Assembly (NCBI GenBank): GCA_014360205.1
Contig: JACIXZ010000004.1
Location: 1-64,000 of the forward strand
Length of the DNA stretch: 64,000 nucleotides
Direction: 5' to 3'
Origin: Tissierellales bacterium
GTDB lineage: Bacteria; Bacillota; Clostridia; Tissierellales; Tissierellaceae
Under the pieces are notes generated by a model. The model was not told where the DNA came from, searched no databases, and worked only from the letters and a program-made list of their open reading frames with translations. Below, one piece after another: positions 45,041-55,371 of this stretch. Made by a program: the position numbers and the translations under genes. The first letter of the stretch is position 1, and each line of letters starts with the position of its first letter.

Positions 45041-46819
45041 GTGCTCGTAAATCAAAGAATTAGAAAACTCAGAGAATTAATGAAGGATAAAGGGATCGAT
45101 ATTTATATAGAAATTACATCTGATCCACATCAGTCGGAATATGTAGCTGATTATTACAAAGGCAGAGAATTTTTAACAGGATTCAAAGGTTCTGCTGGAA
45201 CTGCACTTGTGACTGAAGACAAAGCAATACTATGGACAGATGGCAGATATTTTATCCAAGCTGAAAAAGAAATAAAAAATACTGATTTTGTATTATATAA
45301 AATGAACATTAAGGGATATCCTTCAATGATAGAATGGCTTAAGGAAAATGCGAAAGATGGATATACTATTGGATTTAATGGTGAAGTATTTTCTGAAGAA
45401 TTAGTTGAAAAAATTATTAAGGAATTAAATGATAGAAATTTTCGACTTCATGACCAGGAAGATCTCGTAGGGTTAATATGGGATGATAGACCACAGTTAA
45501 ATATAGAAAAAGTATTTAAGCTAGGAATTGAATATACAGGGGAAAGCACAAAAGACAAGATATCAAGAGTAAGAAAATATCTTGAACTAAAAAAAGCTGA
45601 TTATTTAGTACTAGCGAGTTTAGATGATATAGCATGGTTATACAACATAAGAGGAAGAGATGTATTGAATAACCCAGTCGTTATATCGTATGCGTTGATA
45701 TCAATGGATAAAGCCAATTTATATATTGATAATAGAAAACTGTCGGAGGAAGTCAAAAAAGAATTAGAAGAAGAAACAATTCATATAAGCGAATACTTAG
45801 ATATATTTGATGACTTAAAAAACTTAGAACCATCAAGCTGTGTAATGCTTGATAAATCTAGAATAAATAGAAAACTCTATACATGTATCCCAAGCGGTTG
45901 TAACATTCTAAATGAAATCAATATTACGACTAAGTATAAAGCTATAAAAAACAGCATAGAAATAGAAAACTTAAAGATTGCTTACAGAAAAGATACTGTT
46001 GCACTTACTAAGTTCTTTTACTGGATTGACAAAAATGTTTATAGTGGAGATATAGATGAATTTTATGCATCTGAGAAATTAGAAGAGTTTAGAAAAGAAC
46101 AAGAAGGATTTATTGAACCAAGTTTCGATACGATTTCAGCCTACCAAGAAAATGCTGCTATGATGCACTATAATGCAACAAAAGAAAAGAAGTCAAAAAT
46201 ATTACCCAAAGGATTGTATTTAGTCGACTCAGGTGGGCAATATTATAATGGAACAACTGACATTACTAGAACTGTAGCAGTGGGTGAAGTTACAGAGGAA
46301 GAGAAAAAAGATTTTACTTTATGTTTAAAAGGTCATATCAATTTAATGAGTGCAAAATTTTTATATGGGTCAACTGGACATTCAATAGACATTTTGGCAA
46401 GAATACCACTTTGGAAAGAAGGCATAGACTACAAAAGTGGCACTGGGCATGGTGTTGGATATTTGTTGAGTGTACATGAAGGACCTCAAAGGATATCTCA
46501 AGTTTACAGTGATGTAGCATTAGAAGAAGGTATGGTTACCACTGTAGAGCCAGGGGTATATAAAGAAGGTAAATATGGGATAAGGATGGAAAATGTTGGA
46601 GTTATAAAGAAAGATATTTTAGTAGATAATGATCAGTTTATGTCATTTGAGGTATTATCATATTGCTTTATTGATAGAAAATGCATTGATAAATCACTTC
46701 TTACCAATGATGAAATAAGTTGGATTAATGAATACCATAAAAAAACTTATGAGTTACTAAGCCCATATTTAAATAATGAAGAAAGAGAATGGCTAAAAGA
46801 AAAAACCAGAGAAATTTAG
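45041..46819 (+). CDS. Xaa-Pro aminopeptidase, long form (M24B)
   Basis: The 592-residue metallopeptidase removes N-terminal residues before proline. It has two N-terminal creatinase-like domains (start RKLRELMKDKGIDIYIEITS) and a C-terminal pita-bread domain with metal ligands in LVDSGGQYYNGTTDITRT, GTGHGVGYLLSVHEG, TTVEPGVY and IRMENVGVI. The double N-domain is the long APP1-like type, not the short PepP. Start is GTG, one base after the stop of the broken eutH frame, with AAGGGG at 8 bases. It may use peptides taken up by the Opp system. Confidence 0.92.
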   Translation: MLVNQRIRKLRELMKDKGIDIYIEITSDPHQSEYVADYYKGREFLTGFKGSAGTALVTEDKAILWTDGRYFIQAEKEIKNTDFVLYKMNIKGYPSMIEWLKENAKDGYTIGFNGEVFSEELVEKIIKELNDRNFRLHDQEDLVGLIWDDRPQLNIEKVFKLGIEYTGESTKDKISRVRKYLELKKADYLVLASLDDIAWLYNIRGRDVLNNPVVISYALISMDKANLYIDNRKLSEEVKKELEEETIHISEYLDIFDDLKNLEPSSCVMLDKSRINRKLYTCIPSGCNILNEINITTKYKAIKNSIEIENLKIAYRKDTVALTKFFYWIDKNVYSGDIDEFYASEKLEEFRKEQEGFIEPSFDTISAYQENAAMMHYNATKEKKSKILPKGLYLVDSGGQYYNGTTDITRTVAVGEVTEEEKKDFTLCLKGHINLMSAKFLYGSTGHSIDILARIPLWKEGIDYKSGTGHGVGYLLSVHEGPQRISQVYSDVALEEGMVTTVEPGVYKEGKYGIRMENVGVIKKDILVDNDQFMSFEVLSYCFIDRKCIDKSLLTNDEISWINEYHKKTYELLSPYLNNEEREWLKEKTREI

Positions 46820-46832
46820 TTAAGGTGGTTTA

Positions 46833-48689
46833 ATGCAAGATATTGAAGAAAAATTAAAAAATTTACCTGATAAACCAGGCGTATATATAATGAAAGACAA
46901 GGCTGAAGATATAATATATGTCGGAAAAGCCATTAATTTAAAAAAAAGAGTCAGTCAATATTTTAATAGCTCTAAAAATCAATCATTAAAGGTTATGAAC
47001 ATGGTTAAAAATATTGCTGACTTTGAATATATTATCGTGAACAATGAAGTTGAAGCTTTAATTTTAGAATCTAATCTGATTAAAAATAACAGACCTAAAT
47101 ATAACATAATACTAAGGGATGATAAACAATATCCATATATAAAGATTACAGTTAATGAAAAGTTCCCAAGGATAATGAAAACTCGAAAAATAGATAAGGA
47201 CGGCGCAAAATATTTTGGTCCATATCCTAGTGCATATTCAGTGAATGAAGCTATAAAAGTTTTTCATGATATGTTCCCTATAAGAGATTGCAAACTAAAC
47301 TTGGAGAAATTACCTGATAATTTTAGGCCATGTTTAAATTATCATATAGGAAGATGCAAAGGACCGTGCATTGGAATGGCAGATGAGACCGAATACAATC
47401 AGATGATTGAAGAAGTGATAAGATTTTTAAGCAGAAAAGATAATTCCATCTTAGATAAATTGGAATATGATATGAAAAAGGCATCAGAAGATTTGAATTT
47501 TGAATTAGCTAGTATTTACAGAGACAGGATTCAATCTCTATCGATTTTGATTGAAAAACAAAACATGTCCAGCCCTGATTTAATAGAGGAAGATATTATT
47601 GGAATAGCAAGAGGTTTAGAAGAGGTATTAGTCCAGGTTTTTTTCATAAGAGAAGGGAAAATAATTGGAAGAGAACATTATATTCTAGAAGACAATTTAT
47701 TCACTGAAAGACCTGAAATAATTTCTTCATTTATAAAACAATTTTATTCTGGGGCTAATTTCATACCAAAGGAAATCGTAGTTGAAGAAGAAATACCAGA
47801 TCAAGAATTGATAGAAGAATATCTTTCGAGTATAAGAGGGACAAAAGTAAAAATAACTGTGCCTAAACGAGGAGAAAAGTATGAATTAGTGGATATGGCA
47901 AAGAGAAATGCAGTAGATATGCTTGATAAATATGGCGATAAATTTTTAAGAAAACATAGAGAAAATTTAAAAGCATTAGAAGAATTAAAATATCTGCTAG
48001 GATTAGAAGATTCACCTAAGAGAATAGAAGCATATGATATTTCAAACATAAGTGGAGTTGGGAATGTAGGGTCTATGGTAGTATTTGACAATGGAGAGCC
48101 TAAAAAGACAGATTACAGGAGATTTAAAATAAATACTGTGGTTAAGCAAAATGATTACAAAAGCATGGAGGAAGTTTTAAAAAGAAGATTTCTAAGAGGT
48201 TTAGAAATGAATATCAATGAAAATCATTCTAACTCATTCTCAGTTTTTCCAGATATAATAATGGTGGATGGAGGAAAAGGACATGTAAACACTGCAAAGT
48301 CTTTATTAAAACAATTAGGAATCAACATAACTGTGTGTGGTCTAGTAAAAGATGACTTTCATAAAACAAGAGGGATTATTTATGACAACAGAGAAATAAA
48401 TTTAGATAAAGATAGTTTAGCATTTAAACTCATTTATCGAATTCAAGAAGAGGCACACAGGTTTGCAATTAGTTATCACAGAAGTTTAAGAACTAAAGAC
48501 ATGTTTAGATCTGAACTAGATGGTATAGAGTTGATTGGTGAAAAGAGAAAAATTAGTTTAATGAAACATTTTGGCAGTATATCTAAGATTAAGAACGCAT
48601 CTATTGATGAACTTATAAAAGCACCTGGCATGACAAGAAAAGCTGCAGAAAATCTATATAACCATTTTAATAAGGAGAGAACTAAATGA
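46833..48689 (+). CDS. uvrC: Excinuclease ABC subunit C
   Basis: The 618-residue nuclease makes both cuts in nucleotide excision repair. The N-terminal GIY-YIG domain ([20 protein letters not shown]) cuts on the 3' side, the UVR motif near residue 205 binds UvrB, the RNase H-like domain ([10 protein letters not shown] and MVDGGKGH, with catalytic aspartates) cuts on the 5' side, and C-terminal helix-hairpin-helix motifs close the protein. It lies in the same direction as uvrBA but 3 kb away; no LexA box is seen at its start. Its stop overlaps pspC-like start by ATGA. Confidence 0.96.
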   Translation: MQDIEEKLKNLPDKPGVYIMKDKAEDIIYVGKAINLKKRVSQYFNSSKNQSLKVMNMVKNIADFEYIIVNNEVEALILESNLIKNNRPKYNIILRDDKQYPYIKITVNEKFPRIMKTRKIDKDGAKYFGPYPSAYSVNEAIKVFHDMFPIRDCKLNLEKLPDNFRPCLNYHIGRCKGPCIGMADETEYNQMIEEVIRFLSRKDNSILDKLEYDMKKASEDLNFELASIYRDRIQSLSILIEKQNMSSPDLIEEDIIGIARGLEEVLVQVFFIREGKIIGREHYILEDNLFTERPEIISSFIKQFYSGANFIPKEIVVEEEIPDQELIEEYLSSIRGTKVKITVPKRGEKYELVDMAKRNAVDMLDKYGDKFLRKHRENLKALEELKYLLGLEDSPKRIEAYDISNISGVGNVGSMVVFDNGEPKKTDYRRFKINTVVKQNDYKSMEEVLKRRFLRGLEMNINENHSNSFSVFPDIIMVDGGKGHVNTAKSLLKQLGINITVCGLVKDDFHKTRGIIYDNREINLDKDSLAFKLIYRIQEEAHRFAISYHRSLRTKDMFRSELDGIELIGEKRKISLMKHFGSISKIKNASIDELIKAPGMTRKAAENLYNHFNKERTK

Positions 48690-48943
48690 AAAAGAAATTA
48701 TATTTGTCCGATAGTGACAAAAAGATAGCGGGAGTATGTGGCGGTATTGCAGAATATTTTGAGATAGATTCTACATTAATAAGGCTTGTATGGGCACTAG
48801 TAACAATTTTTTCACTTTTTTTCACTGGGATTATAGCGTATATTATAGCAGCACTGGTTATTCCTCATCGACCAATAGATCAGCTTAGCTTCGAAGAAAA
48901 TGCAGATGATTTTACAGATGAATACAAATCAAAGGAGGAGTGA
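48686..48943 (+). CDS. PspC domain membrane protein
   Basis: The small 85-residue protein has a PspC domain: [20 protein letters not shown], a pair of hydrophobic segments ([33 protein letters not shown]) and an acidic tail. PspC-domain proteins respond to membrane stress or act as toxin-like membrane proteins; stand-alone small forms are common in Firmicutes and have no settled role. It overlaps the uvrC stop by 4 bases, so it is translationally coupled, and hprK follows 3 bases after it. Confidence 0.88.
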   Translation: MKKKLYLSDSDKKIAGVCGGIAEYFEIDSTLIRLVWALVTIFSLFFTGIIAYIIAALVIPHRPIDQLSFEENADDFTDEYKSKEE

Positions 48944-48946
48944 TTT

Positions 48947-49888
48947 TTGGATCATGTTGCACTTTTAGACATAATTAATGAATTGAATTTAAAAGTTATT
49001 CATGCATCAAGAGATATAGAAAAAATAACGATAAGAAGTACAGAAATTAGCAGACCGGGTTTGCAGATGACAGGGTATTATGAAAAATTTGTTCCCGAGA
49101 GAGTTCAAATCATAGGAAGTGCTGAATGGCAATATTTATCGGATTTAGGGGATAAAAAAAGATATGAAGTCCTAGACAAATTTTTAAGCTATAAAATTCC
49201 AGTTCTAATAATTTCAAGGGATTTACCAGTTTTTGAAGAATTGATAAAATTATCGGTCAAACATGACAGAAATCTTGTCGTTGGAACTAAAGCTACATCA
49301 AGCATTATAAATGATTTAGTAAATCTGATTAGTCTAAAATTAGCTCCTATGACAACTGTACATGGCGTAATGATGGAGGTTTATGGGATAGGAGTACTAA
49401 TAACTGGGAAATCGGGTGTAGGAAAATCCGAAACAGCTTTAGATTTAATAACAAGAGGCTCTAGATTGATTGCGGATGATTTAGTAGAAATAAAAAGGGT
49501 AGACGATACATTAAGAGGAAGCTGCCCTGAAATAATAAGATATTTCTTGGAAATCAGGGGAGTAGGAATTATTGATATAGAGAGAATTTATGGGATAGGT
49601 GCAGTCAAACAGTTTGATTATATCGACTTAGTAGTACATCTGGAAGCATGGGATGACGAAAAAGAGTATGATAGAGTTGGTTTAGAAGAAGAGAAAATTG
49701 AGATTTTAGGTATAGAAGTACCTAGAGTTGTTATACCTGTTAAAACTGGTAGAAATATTGCAATGATTGTTGAGGTAGCTGCGAAAAACAACAGACAAAA
49801 AAGATTGGGTTACAATGCTGCAGAAACCCTAAATGAAAGAGTTAAAAGGAAGATAGAAGAGAGAAAATTCTATTATGTTAAAGAATAA
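48947..49888 (+). CDS. hprK: HPr kinase/phosphorylase
   Basis: This 313-residue bifunctional enzyme phosphorylates HPr or Crh on Ser46 under high energy and reverses it with phosphate. The P-loop GKSGVGKSETALDL is near residue 155, and the capping signature EIRGVGIIDIERIYGIGAVK follows. The N-terminal half is the usual regulatory domain. Start is TTG with AAGGAGG 8 bases upstream. Its likely substrate is the Crh-like protein encoded 9 kb downstream; no PTS gene is visible in this window. Confidence 0.95.
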   Translation: MDHVALLDIINELNLKVIHASRDIEKITIRSTEISRPGLQMTGYYEKFVPERVQIIGSAEWQYLSDLGDKKRYEVLDKFLSYKIPVLIISRDLPVFEELIKLSVKHDRNLVVGTKATSSIINDLVNLISLKLAPMTTVHGVMMEVYGIGVLITGKSGVGKSETALDLITRGSRLIADDLVEIKRVDDTLRGSCPEIIRYFLEIRGVGIIDIERIYGIGAVKQFDYIDLVVHLEAWDDEKEYDRVGLEEEKIEILGIEVPRVVIPVKTGRNIAMIVEVAAKNNRQKRLGYNAAETLNERVKRKIEERKFYYVKE

Positions 49889-49916
49889 TTTGTAAATTAT
49901 TAAGTTCGCTAAAAAG

Positions 49917-49945
49917 TTGACATTAATACAATATTTTAATATACT
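49917..49945 (+). promoter_or_regulatory. Strong promoter of nifJ
   Basis: TTGACA (49917-49922) and TATACT (49940-49945) lie 17 bases apart; eleven of twelve positions match consensus. A leader of about 55 bases follows, with a short open frame (see leader ORF). Confidence 0.85.
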
Positions 49946-49960
49946 GAATGTGGTGATAAT

Positions 49961-50014
49961 ATGTCACTCTATAAATTCAATAATAATATCAAGGAGGTAA
50001 AAATAGATGAGTAA
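49961..50014 (+). CDS. Possible 17-residue leader peptide before nifJ
   Basis: ATG at 49961 behind GTGGTGAT opens a 17-codon frame (MSLYKFNNNIKEVKIDE) that ends at TAA 50012-50014, overlapping the nifJ start by 8 bases and passing through its ribosome site. It could couple or modulate nifJ translation. It may also be chance in AT-rich sequence. Confidence 0.3.
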   Translation: MSLYKFNNNIKEVKIDE

Positions 50015-53000
50015 AATTATGAAGACGATGGATGGGAATGAAGCAGCTGCGTACATATCATATGCATTCACTGATGTAGCAGCGATTTATCCAATAACTC
50101 CATCTTCAACTATGGCAGAACATGTAGATGAGTGGGCTGCTAATGGCAAAAAGAATATATTTGGTCAAAAGGTTTTGGTTACAGAAATGCAATCAGAAGC
50201 AGGAGCAGCCGGTGCAGTGCATGGATCTCTGCAAGCAGGTGCATTAACTACTACATACACAGCATCACAAGGTCTACTTTTGATGATTCCAAATATGTAT
50301 AAGATCGCAGGGGAATTGTTACCTGGAGTTTTCCATGTTTCTGCAAGAGCTATAGCTTCTCATGCATTGAGTATATTTGGAGATCACCAAGATGTAATGG
50401 CTGCTAGACAAACAGGATTTGCCTTGTTAGCATCAGGTTCTGTCCAAGAGGTAATGGATCTTGCAAGTGTTGCGCATTTATCAGCTATAAAAGGGAAAGT
50501 ACCATTCCTTCATTTCTTCGATGGGTTCAGAACAAGCCACGAAATTCAAAAAATAGAAGTGCTTGAATATGATGAATTAGCTAAATTAATTGATTATGAT
50601 GCACTAAGAGAGTTCAGAAAAAATGCACTTAACCCTGAACATCCAGTTACAAGGGGTACTGCACAAAATCCTGATATTTATTTCCAATCAGTTGAAGCAT
50701 CAAATCCATTCTATCAAGCAATACCAGATGTAGTTAATTATTACATGCAAGAGATTAATAAATTAACTGGTAGAGATTATAAACCATTTAACTATTATGG
50801 AGATCCAGAAGCTACTGATGTTATTGTGGCTATGGGATCTGTTACAAAAGCATGTGAAGAAACAATAGATTATTTGAGAAGCAAAGGAGAAAAGGTAGGA
50901 ATAATAGAAGTACATCTATATAGACCATTTTCTGAAAAATATTTCTTTGATGTGTTCCCTAAAACTGTTAAAAGAATTGCTGTACTTGACAGGACAAAAG
51001 AAAAGGGAGCATTGGGAGAACCTCTTTATTTAGATGTAAAATCTCTATTCTATAACAAAGAAGATAAACCACTTATCATAGGTGGAAGATATGGTCTTGG
51101 ATCTAAGGATACTACTCCATCGCAATTGTTGGCTGTTTATAAAAACTTAAAAAGCGATAATCCAAAGAATGGATTTACTATAGGCATAGTTGATGATGTT
51201 ACTAATTTATCATTAGAAATAGATGAAAATATACAGACAGTTGCAGAAGGAACAATCCAATGTAAATTCTGGGGATTTGGTTCTGACGGAACTGTTGGAG
51301 CAAACAAGAGTGCTATAAAGATTATAGGCGATGGTACAGATATGTATGCTCAAGGATATTTCTCTTATGATAGTAAAAAATCAGGTGGAGTAACTATTTC
51401 TCACTTGAGATTTGGTAACAAGCCAATCAGATCAACATATTTAATAACTGATGCTGATTTTGTTTCATGCTCAAAACAATCTTATGTACACAGCTATGAC
51501 TTGTTAAGAGGACTAAAAAAAGGCGGTACATTCCTTCTAAACACACTATGGGATAAGGATGCATTAGAAGAGAATTTACCAGCATCTATGAAGAGATATA
51601 TAGCACAAAATGATATTAATTTCTATACTATCAATGCTACTAAGATAGCTTCAGAGATTGGATTAGGTGGAAGAATAAACATGATAATGCAATCAGCATT
51701 CTTCAAGCTTTCAAATGTACTTCCAATCGATGTAGCAGTTGAAAAACTTAAAGAATCAATAGTAGAAGAATATGGTAAAAAAGGCGAAAAAATCGTTCAA
51801 ATGAATTTTGAAGCTGTAGATAGAGGTATATCTGCTCTTGAAAAGGTTGAAGTTCCAGAATCATGGAAAGATGCTTATGATGAAAATGAAGGTATCAAAG
51901 ATGTACCTGACTTTATAAAAAATGTAGTTATACCAATGAATAGACAAGAAGGTGATGACCTTCCAGTAAGCACATTTGTAGGTAGAGAAGATGGAACATT
52001 CCCTAACGGGACTTCAGCTTATGAAAAGAGAGCAATAGCAGTAGAAGTTCCTCATTGGATAAAAGAAAACTGTATTCAATGTAATCAATGTTCATATGTT
52101 TGCCCTCATGCTGTAATAAGACCTATTTTAGTAGATGAAAAAGAAAAAGAAAATGCTCCTGATACTTTTGAAACTATAAAACCTATAGGTAAAGGCTTTG
52201 ATGGGTTAGAATATAGAGTACAAGTATCTGTACTTGATTGTACAGGATGTGGAAACTGTGCAGACATATGTCCTGCAAAAGAAAAAGCTTTGGTTATGAC
52301 ACCATTTGAAGAAGAGTATGAAGTGCAATCTAAGAATTGGGATTTTGCAGTTACAGTTAAAGAAAAGGGAGATTTATTCGATACAAACACTCTTAAGAAC
52401 ACACAATTCCAAAGACCACTTTTAGAGTTCTCAGGAGCTTGTGCGGGATGTGGTGAAACACCTTATGCAAAACTTGTAACTCAATTATTTGGAGACAGAA
52501 TGATGATTGCCAATGCTACAGGATGTTCATCAATCTGGGGTGCAAGTGCACCAGCTACACCATATTGCACAAATCAACAAGGGAAAGGTCCTGCATGGGC
52601 AAACTCATTGTTTGAAGACAATGCTGAATATGGATATGGAATGGCAATTGCTAATAGAAAGATTAGAGAAAAGATAAAGTTGGCAATGGAAGAGTTCCTT
52701 GAATTGAATTTAGATACAGATCTAAATGATCATTTTAAAGCTTGGCTTGATGGTATGGATGATGGAAAAGCATCTAAAGCTGCTGCTGGAATGATTATTC
52801 CAAGATTGGAAACTAAATTTGATAACGAAAGAGCAAATGAGTTGATCAACACAATCAAAGATTTCAAAGATTATTTGATTAAAAAATCTATTTGGATATT
52901 TGGTGGAGATGGTTGGGCATATGATATAGGTTTTGGAGGCCTTGATCATGTATTAGCATCTGGAGAAAATGTAAATATATTAGTATTTGATACTGAAGTT

Positions 53001-53531
53001 TACTCTAATACAGGTGGGCAATCATCTAAAGCAACTCCAACAGCTGCAGTAGCTAAATTTGCTGCATCAGGAAAGAAAATCAGAAAGAAAGATTTAGGAA
53101 TGATCGCAGCAACTTATGGATATGTTTATGTAGCTCAAGTTGCACTAGGTGCTAACATGAATCATACACTAAAAGCTATCAAAGAAGCAGAAAGCTATGA
53201 TGGTCCATCATTGATAATTGCATATGCTCCATGTATAAATCATGGAATAAAGACAGGAATGGGAACAACAGTAAGACAGGAAAAATTGGCAGTAGAAACA
53301 GGATATTGGCATCTATATAGATTTGACCCTAGATTAAAAGAAGAAGGGAAAAATCCATTTGTACTTGACTCAAAAGAACCTACTAGACCAATTACTGAAT
53401 TCTTGGATTCTGAAGTTAGATATACTTCATTAAAATTATCATTCCCAGAAGAAGCTGAAATACTATATAAAGCTGCAGAAGAAGCTGCAAAAGATAGATT
53501 AGAAACTTATAAGAGAATGGCTAGAGATTAA
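50007..53531 (+). CDS. nifJ: Pyruvate:ferredoxin (flavodoxin) oxidoreductase, single-chain
   Basis: The 1174-residue enzyme oxidises pyruvate with CoA to acetyl-CoA, CO2 and reduced ferredoxin, central to clostridial energy metabolism. Domains in order: pyrimidine-binding TPP half (start), transketolase-like middle, gamma domain, a ferredoxin-like domain with two cysteine motifs at about residues 689 (CIQCNQCSYVCP) and 745 (CTGCGNCADICP), then the TPP-binding half with GGDGWAYDIGFGGLDHV and the extra cluster cysteines CAGCGETPY and ATGCSSIWG. Length is standard for the fused homodimeric form. AAGGAGG precedes the ATG; a strong promoter and terminator frame a one-gene unit. Confidence 0.97.
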   Translation: MSKIMKTMDGNEAAAYISYAFTDVAAIYPITPSSTMAEHVDEWAANGKKNIFGQKVLVTEMQSEAGAAGAVHGSLQAGALTTTYTASQGLLLMIPNMYKIAGELLPGVFHVSARAIASHALSIFGDHQDVMAARQTGFALLASGSVQEVMDLASVAHLSAIKGKVPFLHFFDGFRTSHEIQKIEVLEYDELAKLIDYDALREFRKNALNPEHPVTRGTAQNPDIYFQSVEASNPFYQAIPDVVNYYMQEINKLTGRDYKPFNYYGDPEATDVIVAMGSVTKACEETIDYLRSKGEKVGIIEVHLYRPFSEKYFFDVFPKTVKRIAVLDRTKEKGALGEPLYLDVKSLFYNKEDKPLIIGGRYGLGSKDTTPSQLLAVYKNLKSDNPKNGFTIGIVDDVTNLSLEIDENIQTVAEGTIQCKFWGFGSDGTVGANKSAIKIIGDGTDMYAQGYFSYDSKKSGGVTISHLRFGNKPIRSTYLITDADFVSCSKQSYVHSYDLLRGLKKGGTFLLNTLWDKDALEENLPASMKRYIAQNDINFYTINATKIASEIGLGGRINMIMQSAFFKLSNVLPIDVAVEKLKESIVEEYGKKGEKIVQMNFEAVDRGISALEKVEVPESWKDAYDENEGIKDVPDFIKNVVIPMNRQEGDDLPVSTFVGREDGTFPNGTSAYEKRAIAVEVPHWIKENCIQCNQCSYVCPHAVIRPILVDEKEKENAPDTFETIKPIGKGFDGLEYRVQVSVLDCTGCGNCADICPAKEKALVMTPFEEEYEVQSKNWDFAVTVKEKGDLFDTNTLKNTQFQRPLLEFSGACAGCGETPYAKLVTQLFGDRMMIANATGCSSIWGASAPATPYCTNQQGKGPAWANSLFEDNAEYGYGMAIANRKIREKIKLAMEEFLELNLDTDLNDHFKAWLDGMDDGKASKAAAGMIIPRLETKFDNERANELINTIKDFKDYLIKKSIWIFGGDGWAYDIGFGGLDHVLASGENVNILVFDTEVYSNTGGQSSKATPTAAVAKFAASGKKIRKKDLGMIAATYGYVYVAQVALGANMNHTLKAIKEAESYDGPSLIIAYAPCINHGIKTGMGTTVRQEKLAVETGYWHLYRFDPRLKEEGKNPFVLDSKEPTRPITEFLDSEVRYTSLKLSFPEEAEILYKAAEEAAKDRLETYKRMARD

Positions 53532-53552
53532 TAAAATAACATAGATTTTACA

Positions 53553-53590
53553 AAAACCCCCAAAATCCATATATGGATTTTGGGGGTTTT
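53553..53590 (+). terminator. Strong terminator after nifJ
   Basis: A 19-base perfect inverted repeat (53553-53571 with 53572-53590) with five G-C pairs at each base (CCCCC/GGGGG). It ends in TTTT. Confidence 0.9.
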
Positions 53591-53619
53591 ATATGAAATC
53601 ACAAATTTATTAATTGAAT

Positions 53620-53648
53620 TTAATAGATTCATTTAAATATGTTATAAT
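53620..53648 (+). promoter_or_regulatory. Promoter for the murB-rapZ-yvcK run
   Basis: TATAAT (53643-53648) carries the extended TG (TGTTATAAT). TTAATA (53620-53625) is a 4-of-6 -35 match at 17 bases. Confidence 0.6.
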
Positions 53649-53692
53649 AGTAGGGATACAATAAAATATTTAAATGTATAAGGTGGGAAATA

Positions 53693-54598
53693 ATGGAGGA
53701 TATTTTTGAATTATATAGTAAATATTCATTTTCTGACATAAGGTTTAATGAATTGATGAAAAATCATACATCTTTTAAAATTGGAGGACCAGCAGATATA
53801 TTTATAATACCAGAGACAATTGAAGAGTTGATAAATGCAATAAAGATTGCAAGGGAATCAAATATACCATATTTCGTTATGGGGAACGGGACAAATCTAT
53901 TAGTAAAAGATGGTGGAATAAGAGGACTTGTAATTAAGGTTAACAGTAAAATTAATCAGATGTTTATTGAAGGAGAAAAAATCACAGCTCAAGCAGGAGC
54001 ATTATTATCAGATATAGCTAAATTTGCTTTAAACAATAGTCTTTCCGGAATGGAATTTGCATCAGGAATACCGGGAACTGTTGGGGGAGCTGTCATGATG
54101 AATGCTGGAGCATATAATGGAGAAATGAAAGATATAGTATCTAAAGTTAAAGTATTGACAAAACAAAATGATATAGTGACTTATTCTAAACAAGAAATGA
54201 ATTTTGGATATAGAAAAAGTAGAGTTATTGAAGAGGAACTAGTGGTATTAGAAGTAGAATTCGATTTAAAATCTGGAGATTATAATGAGATATTCGAAAA
54301 AATGAAAGATTTAAATGAAAGAAGATCATCAAAACAACCTTTGGAGTTAGCTAGTGCGGGAAGTACTTTTAAAAGGCCTGAAGGATATTTTGCTGGCAAG
54401 TTAATTGATGAAGCTGGATTGCGAGGCTTAAGATATAAAGATGCACAAGTATCACAGAAACATTGTGGTTTCATTGTAAATTTGGGATTTGCAACATATA
54501 AAGACGTATCAACACTGATATCAATAGTGCAAAAGACAGTAAAAGATGTTCATGGAGTAGATTTAGAATTAGAAATTAAAGTTGTAGGGGAAGACTGA
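53693..54598 (+). CDS. murB: UDP-N-acetylenolpyruvoylglucosamine reductase
   Basis: This 301-residue FAD enzyme reduces the enolpyruvyl group to form UDP-MurNAc with NADPH. Visible are the FAD-binding FVMGNGTNLLVKDGGI, the GIPGTVGGAVMMNAGAYNGE motif, and SAGSTFKRPEGYFAG with the catalytic serine. Length and motif order suit the type II enzyme. Start has AAGGTGGG upstream. It heads a run of co-directional genes and lies 2 bases before a PHP gene. Confidence 0.95.
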   Translation: MEDIFELYSKYSFSDIRFNELMKNHTSFKIGGPADIFIIPETIEELINAIKIARESNIPYFVMGNGTNLLVKDGGIRGLVIKVNSKINQMFIEGEKITAQAGALLSDIAKFALNNSLSGMEFASGIPGTVGGAVMMNAGAYNGEMKDIVSKVKVLTKQNDIVTYSKQEMNFGYRKSRVIEEELVVLEVEFDLKSGDYNEIFEKMKDLNERRSSKQPLELASAGSTFKRPEGYFAGKLIDEAGLRGLRYKDAQVSQKHCGFIVNLGFATYKDVSTLISIVQKTVKDVHGVDLELEIKVVGED

Positions 54599-54600
54599 TA

Positions 54601-55359
54601 ATGAAGATAACTGGGGATTTTCATACTCATACTATATATAGCTGCGGATATCTGTTGAAAGGCCTACATGCTAAATCTACAATTGAGGAAAATGTCAAAT
54701 CTGCTTTTGATAAAGGTCTCAAAACAATAGTAATAAGCGAACATGGGGCATCACATTATTTATATGGGGTAAGAAAGAAAAATTTAATAAAAATCAGAAA
54801 TGAAATAGACCGCCTCAATGAAATATACTCAGAAAAAGGGTTATTTATTATGATGGGATTAGAATCAAATTTGATTGGTTTAGATGGACAAATTGATGTA
54901 GATGATGATATATTGAAAATGTTAGACATACTATTAATGGGCTTTCATTATGGCTCAACACCTAAAAGTTTTAAAGAAGGTATAGATTTATATTTTATAA
55001 GTCAATTAAGTAGAAAACATGGGTATAGAGAAGATGAAATAACCGAAGCAATAACTGAATCTTATGTAAGAGCAATTAAGAAATATCCAATTAAGATAAT
55101 TACACACCCTGGTGCCAAAGTAAAATTAAATTTACTTAAATTAGCAAAGGAAGCAGAAAAAAAAGATGTTGCACTGGAGGTAAATTCAAGACATGGCAAT
55201 TTAAGTTTAGATGACTTAAAAATGCTTAAAGATATCAATGTAAAGTTTTATATCAATAGCGATGCTCATAAAGCAAGCGAAGTTGGAAATTTCAAAAAAG
55301 GAATTGAAACATTTTTATTATCTGGGTTAGATATAAATAGAGTAATTAATGCTATATAG
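54601..55359 (+). CDS. PHP-domain phosphoesterase
   Basis: The 252-residue protein shows the four PHP metal-binding motifs: GDFHTHTIYSCG at the start, ISEHGASHY, GLESNL and the C-terminal NSDAHKASEVG, with ITHPGAK between. It resembles the YcdX/histidinol-phosphatase group. The substrate is unknown; possible ones are small phosphoesters. It sits 2 bases after murB and 12 bases before rapZ, an arrangement that fits one transcript. Confidence 0.87.
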   Translation: MKITGDFHTHTIYSCGYLLKGLHAKSTIEENVKSAFDKGLKTIVISEHGASHYLYGVRKKNLIKIRNEIDRLNEIYSEKGLFIMMGLESNLIGLDGQIDVDDDILKMLDILLMGFHYGSTPKSFKEGIDLYFISQLSRKHGYREDEITEAITESYVRAIKKYPIKIITHPGAKVKLNLLKLAKEAEKKDVALEVNSRHGNLSLDDLKMLKDINVKFYINSDAHKASEVGNFKKGIETFLLSGLDINRVINAI

Positions 55360-55371
55360 AGGTGGTTTATA

